From: Hwanghaeella sp.
GTDB taxonomy: Bacteria > Pseudomonadota > Alphaproteobacteria > UBA8366 > Aestuariispiraceae
Length of the DNA: 42,338 bases
Reading direction: 5' to 3'
Assembly (NCBI GenBank): GCA_028282025.1
Contig: JANQIT010000230.1
Coordinates: 1-42,338, forward strand
The position numbers and the translations under genes were made by a program. Shown one piece after another: positions 39,482 through 42,338 of the stretch. Numbering within the stretch: the stretch's first letter is position 1; every line of letters starts with the position of its first letter. The notes under the pieces were generated by a model, which was given only the letters and a program-made list of their open reading frames with translations, searched no databases and was not told the origin of the DNA.

Positions 39482-40939
39482 TTATTCAGCCTTGTCGTCC
39501 TTGTCCGCCTTTTTCGCAGCCGCTTTCTTGGCCGCGGACTTCTTGGCGCCCGACTTCTTGGCGGACGCCTTTTTCGCGGCGCTCTTCTTCGCCGGTTTCG
39601 CCTTGGCTTCGCTTTCGGCTTCGTCCGGGTCCTTCATCAGGTCCTCGACGGAGACTTCCTGCTCTTCGACCTGCGCCATCTCCAGGATAAAGTCGATCAC
39701 CTTGTCTTCCATCAGCGGCGCGCGCAGGCTGGCATTCGCCTCCGCATTGTTCTGATAGAATTCCAGCACCTGCTGTTCCTGGCCCGGGTATTTCTGGGCC
39801 TCGGTGACGATGGCGCGGTTGACCTCTTCCTGGCCGACCGTGATTTCGTTCTTACGGCCGACCTCCGACAACAGCATGCCGAGCAGCACCCGCCGGTGCG
39901 CGATCTTCCGGTACTCTTCCTTCAGATCGTCTTCGGACTTGCCCTCGTCCTCCGGATCCGTCTCGCCGGCGGCCTGGGCGCGCTCGTACTGCGTCCAGAT
40001 CTGGTCGAATTCCGAATCGACCATGGCCGGCGGCACTTCGAAATCGTGCGCGTCGGAGAGTTTATCCAGCAGCTCGCGCTTCAGGCGGCCGCGCGCCAGA
40101 TCGCCGTAATCCTTCTCGATCCGCTCGCGCATCTGGGTCTTAAGCTGGTCGAGGTTTTCCAATCCGAGGGACTGGGCGAAGGCGTCGTCGATCTCGGTAT
40201 CCGCGAAGGCTTCGATGTCGTGCACCTTCACCTCGAACACGGCGTCCTTACCGGCCAGGTTCGGCGCGTTGTAATCCTCCGGGAAGGTCACGTTCACGGT
40301 GACATCGTCGCCCTTCTTGACGCCGATCAGCTGGTCTTCGAAACCGGGGATGAACCGGCCGGAACCGAGCTCCAGACGATGGCCTTCCGCCGAGCCGCCC
40401 TCGAAAGCCTCGCCGTCGAGTTTGCCCACGAAATCCATGACGACCAGTTCGCCGCTTTCCGCGCCGCGGTCCTCTTCAATCGGGGCGCTGTTGCGGAAGT
40501 CCTTGGCCATCCGCTCAATCGCCTCGCCGATCTCCTCGTCTCCGGCTTTCGCCTTCAGCCGCGTCAGGGACAGCGTGGAGAAATCCATCGGCTCGATCTC
40601 GGGCATCAGGTCGACGCCGATCGTGTAGATGAGGTCCTTGCCTTCTTCGAAGCTCTGAATCTCGATCTTCGGCTGCACCGCCGGGCGCAATTCACGCTCG
40701 TCCAGGACTTCCTGGCTGGTCTCGGTCACCGCTTTTTCCAGCACCTCGCCCATGACCGCCTTGCCGTAGCGCTGCCGCAGGACCTTGATCGGCGCCTTGC
40801 CGGGGCGGAACCCCGGAATGCGCACATCGCCGCCAATCTCGCCAAGACGCGCGTCGATCCGGGCGTCGATGTCGCTGACAGAAATCGTGACCGAGTATTC
40901 CCGGCTCAACCCTTCGTTCTTTAATTCTTGGACCTGCAT
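39482..40939 (-). CDS. tig: Trigger factor with histone-like lysine/alanine tail
   Basis: Ribosome-bound chaperone and peptidyl-prolyl isomerase, 485 residues from ATG 40939 ([15 protein letters not shown]). The ribosome-docking signature is [17 protein letters not shown]. The FKBP-like domain spans about 150-245 ([37 protein letters not shown]). The long-armed helical C-terminal domain follows. After about residue 440 comes a 40-residue tail of repeated AAKK/SAKK units ([20 protein letters not shown]), resembling histone H1 tails. The frame upstream of 40939 runs into tRNA-Leu. A tRNA-Leu precedes it by 87 bases. Confidence 0.96.
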   Translation of the reverse strand: MQVQELKNEGLSREYSVTISVSDIDARIDARLGEIGGDVRIPGFRPGKAPIKVLRQRYGKAVMGEVLEKAVTETSQEVLDERELRPAVQPKIEIQSFEEGKDLIYTIGVDLMPEIEPMDFSTLSLTRLKAKAGDEEIGEAIERMAKDFRNSAPIEEDRGAESGELVVMDFVGKLDGEAFEGGSAEGHRLELGSGRFIPGFEDQLIGVKKGDDVTVNVTFPEDYNAPNLAGKDAVFEVKVHDIEAFADTEIDDAFAQSLGLENLDQLKTQMRERIEKDYGDLARGRLKRELLDKLSDAHDFEVPPAMVDSEFDQIWTQYERAQAAGETDPEDEGKSEDDLKEEYRKIAHRRVLLGMLLSEVGRKNEITVGQEEVNRAIVTEAQKYPGQEQQVLEFYQNNAEANASLRAPLMEDKVIDFILEMAQVEEQEVSVEDLMKDPDEAESEAKAKPAKKSAAKKASAKKSGAKKSAAKKAAAKKADKDDKAE

Positions 40940-41026
40940 CAAATTTCCTGTCGGAGTGTCTGTTTCTCTGCTTGCCGCTTCATGCCGCGGACCCGCCCGA
41001 TGCGGGCACCTGGCGTGGACCGGCCA

Positions 41027-41111
41027 TGGTGCGGGCGGAGGGACTCGAACCCCCACGGATCGCTCCACGGGAACCTAAATCCCGCGCGTCTACCAGTTTC
41101 GCCACGCCCGC
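41027..41111 (-). tRNA. tRNA-Leu (anticodon TAG)
   Basis: An 85-base class II tRNA on the minus strand: acceptor GCGGGCG with CGCCCGC, D arm GTGGCGAAACTGGTAGACGC, anticodon region GGATTTAGGTTCC (anticodon TAG), a long variable arm, T loop TTCGAGT, discriminator A and an encoded CCA. It closely matches E. coli tRNA-Leu(UAG). Confidence 0.97.
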
Positions 41112-41151
41112 TGGGTGCTGCTGTTCGGGATCATCCCGCCGAAGCCGCGGT

Positions 41152-41180
41152 TCTATAGCAATGCGGCCCCAGTGCGTCAA
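41152..41180 (-). promoter_or_regulatory. Strong promoter of tRNA-Leu (and possibly tig)
   Basis: TTGACG (41180-41175), exactly 17 bases, TATAGA (41157-41152) on the minus strand: the best housekeeping-type promoter in the window. Start near 41145, about 35 bases before the tRNA. As no terminator separates tRNA-Leu from tig, this promoter may drive both. Confidence 0.7.
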
Positions 41181-41193
41181 AGCCTGAGGCGCC

Positions 41194-41219
41194 AAAAAAA
41201 GACCGAATTTTAACGGGTC
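41194..41219 (-). terminator. Short hairpin plus seven T after the small conserved gene
   Basis: On the minus strand GACCCG pairs with CGGTC (one bulge) around an AT-rich loop and is followed by seven T (41200-41194). It lies 60 bases after the stop at 41280 and just before the tRNA-Leu promoter. The stem is short. Confidence 0.45.
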
Positions 41220-41279
41220 AGCGGCAATCCACACCGGCCCCGCGCCGATGGTGTGCGCCAGTGCGGCGGCGTTGGGCGA

Positions 41280-41606
41280 TCAGGCGACCGGCCGGTAGAT
41301 TTCCGCGAAGGTTTCAAGGGCCAGCGAACGATGGCCCGCATCGACACGGGTGAAGGAGGTATGTTTCCGGATTTCAAGCTCATACCGAACATGCGGGATG
41401 CCCATGCTGTCGGCGTTTATGGAGATCACCCGTGCGGTCTCCACCCGATGGTCCGGGGTTTCGCGCTGGAACCGCGCGCCTTCGGTGACCGCCTCGATAC
41501 TGCGGCGGCGGCGGCTCATGGGAAACATGAACTTCGGAAAACCGAACAAGCCGCTGCGTTCGGCGTTTTCGTTCCGCAATTCCCCGGCTACAGCCATTCC
41601 CGACAT
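41280..41606 (-). CDS. Small conserved protein of unknown function
   Basis: A 108-residue basic protein without signal peptide or membrane segment. Start ATG at 41606 is supported by GGGAGG 8 bases upstream. Visible parts are PMSRRRRSIEAVTEGARFQRE, ETARVISINADSMGIPHVRYELEIRK and GHRSLALETFAEIYRPV. The SRRRR block and the strand-rich middle suggest nucleic-acid or membrane-surface contact, but this is not established. I recall similar proteins across Rhodospirillales without an assigned function. A methionine in PMSRRRR would be an alternative start. Confidence 0.7.
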   Translation of the reverse strand: MSGMAVAGELRNENAERSGLFGFPKFMFPMSRRRRSIEAVTEGARFQRETPDHRVETARVISINADSMGIPHVRYELEIRKHTSFTRVDAGHRSLALETFAEIYRPVA

Positions 41607-41697
41607 GGGCGTATCCTCCCAAAAACTATCAAAGCATCCACTACAGCACGCGTTCCAATGGGCGATCCGCATCCCTCTGCTTGCGCGAACAATAACC

Positions 41698-41727
41698 CGT
41701 CAAATAATTGCGAAGAATTACTTGACG
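41698..41727. repeat. 30-bp inverted repeat in an AT-rich spacer
   Basis: CGTCAAATAATT (41698-41709) is complementary to AATTACTTGACG (41716-41727) at 11 of 12 positions, with a 6-base centre GCGAAG. The local base composition is 33% G+C (41701-41760 by my count) against about 60% around it. It may be an operator of a dimeric regulator, or an RNA hairpin in the leader of the conserved gene ending at 41280. No T tract follows on either strand. The rest of the 241-base spacer (41607-41847) shows no supported gene. Confidence 0.6.
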
Positions 41728-41847
41728 ATGAATTCGAATCGCTTTCACCGATACTATATATTTAACGAAGATGAATAAATAGTTAATTGTTTCAGGGGCC
41801 TGGTGGAGCCGGTTGGACAGTGTCCAGTGCGGGTTCGGACATGCCGG

Positions 41848-42338
41848 TCACCCGCGGCGCAGATCCCGCAGCACTTCCGGGATGGAACCGACCAAATCTT
41901 CTGCGATAAGACCGGGGCCGAACCTGTTTGCCGCCTCCGCGTGAATCCAACAACCGGCGCAGCCGGCCAGAAATGCCTCCATCCCCTGCGCCATCAGGGC
42001 CACGATAATGCCGGCCAGCACATCCCCCGCTCCCGCAGTGGCCAGATCGGGCGGCGCATTCCGGTTGATGGCCAACCGTCCGTCCGGTGACGCGATGGTG
42101 GTATCGTACCCCTTCAAGAGCATGACACAGTTCGACCGCGCCGCGGCCGCCCGCGTTCGGATCAGGCGTCCGCCGGAGAGATCCGGAAACAGCCGTGAGA
42201 ACTCCCCTTCGTGCGGCGACAACACCACCGGCTCCTGCACCGTACCGAACAGCCGTTCCGGCGCGCCTTCGAAAACACTGAGCGCATCCGCATCCAGTAC
42301 AAGGGGCCTTCCGGTACGCAACGCCATGGCGGCGCGCT
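41848..42338 (-). CDS. nnrD: NAD(P)HX dehydratase domain, C-terminal part (open at window edge)
   Basis: ATP- or ADP-dependent dehydratase that repairs hydrated NAD(P)H. The last about 163 codons are seen; the start lies beyond 42338. Recognisable: [45 protein letters not shown] and the ribokinase-like motif [24 protein letters not shown] with the catalytic Asp in AGAGDVL. In many proteobacteria this domain is fused to an N-terminal epimerase (YjeF), which cannot be judged here. It ends with DLRRG. Confidence 0.9.
   Translation of the reverse strand, partial: RAAMALRTGRPLVLDADALSVFEGAPERLFGTVQEPVVLSPHEGEFSRLFPDLSGGRLIRTRAAAARSNCVMLLKGYDTTIASPDGRLAINRNAPPDLATAGAGDVLAGIIVALMAQGMEAFLAGCAGCWIHAEAANRFGPGLIAEDLVGSIPEVLRDLRRG

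Noticed and set aside
41658-41765. 35-codon plus-strand frame ending in an acidic stretch
   Set aside because: No Shine-Dalgarno, no relatives that I can recall, and it crosses the dyad; kept only as part of the AT-rich island finding.

Overview
The window reads as a chromosomal segment of a G+C-rich alphaproteobacterium, most like the Rhodospirillales. The reasons are the gene order (hup, tRNA-Val, tRNA-Asp, then nuoA to nuoN, then birA, coaX, rnj, mce and a DUF1467 gene), a short ProS without an editing insertion, and a tRNA-Leu(UAG) in front of tig. Every confident gene is on the minus strand, so transcription runs from high to low coordinates. No CRISPR array, transposase, integrase or rRNA was seen. 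|| Layout in transcription order: the C-terminal part of an NAD(P)HX dehydratase (41848-42338, open at the window edge); an AT-rich spacer with a strong 30-bp dyad; a small conserved protein of unknown function; tRNA-Leu with a good promoter; then the protein quality-control block tig, clpP, clpX, lon; then hupB, tRNA-Val and tRNA-Asp. The complex I operon nuoABCDEFGHIJKLMN follows (32997 to 17696), then birA, coaX, rnj, mce, a DUF1467 membrane protein, tag, a secreted protein of unknown function, proS, a lolCDE-type lipoprotein exporter, dnaE, an acyltransferase-3-like membrane protein paired with a secreted esterase-PA14 protein, rpsB, and the first codons of tsf. || The complex I operon carries two extra genes between nuoF and nuoG. 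One is a three-helix membrane protein that I place in DUF6338. The other is a 47-residue lysine- and proline-rich protein with a Gly-Tyr-Arg-Pro motif, whose start overlaps the DUF6338 stop by 8 bases. They sit in locally AT-richer DNA and are co-oriented with nuo. This is the best candidate here for an undescribed two-component system. || Other points of note: the first ~250 bases are a glycosyltransferase fragment that abruptly replaces tsf after its 34th codon, probably a chimeric join; an acyltransferase whose domain halves appear in swapped order; a plus-strand promoter, stem and terminator between tag and the secreted gene that look like a small RNA gene; and two closely similar Lol permeases flanking lolD.
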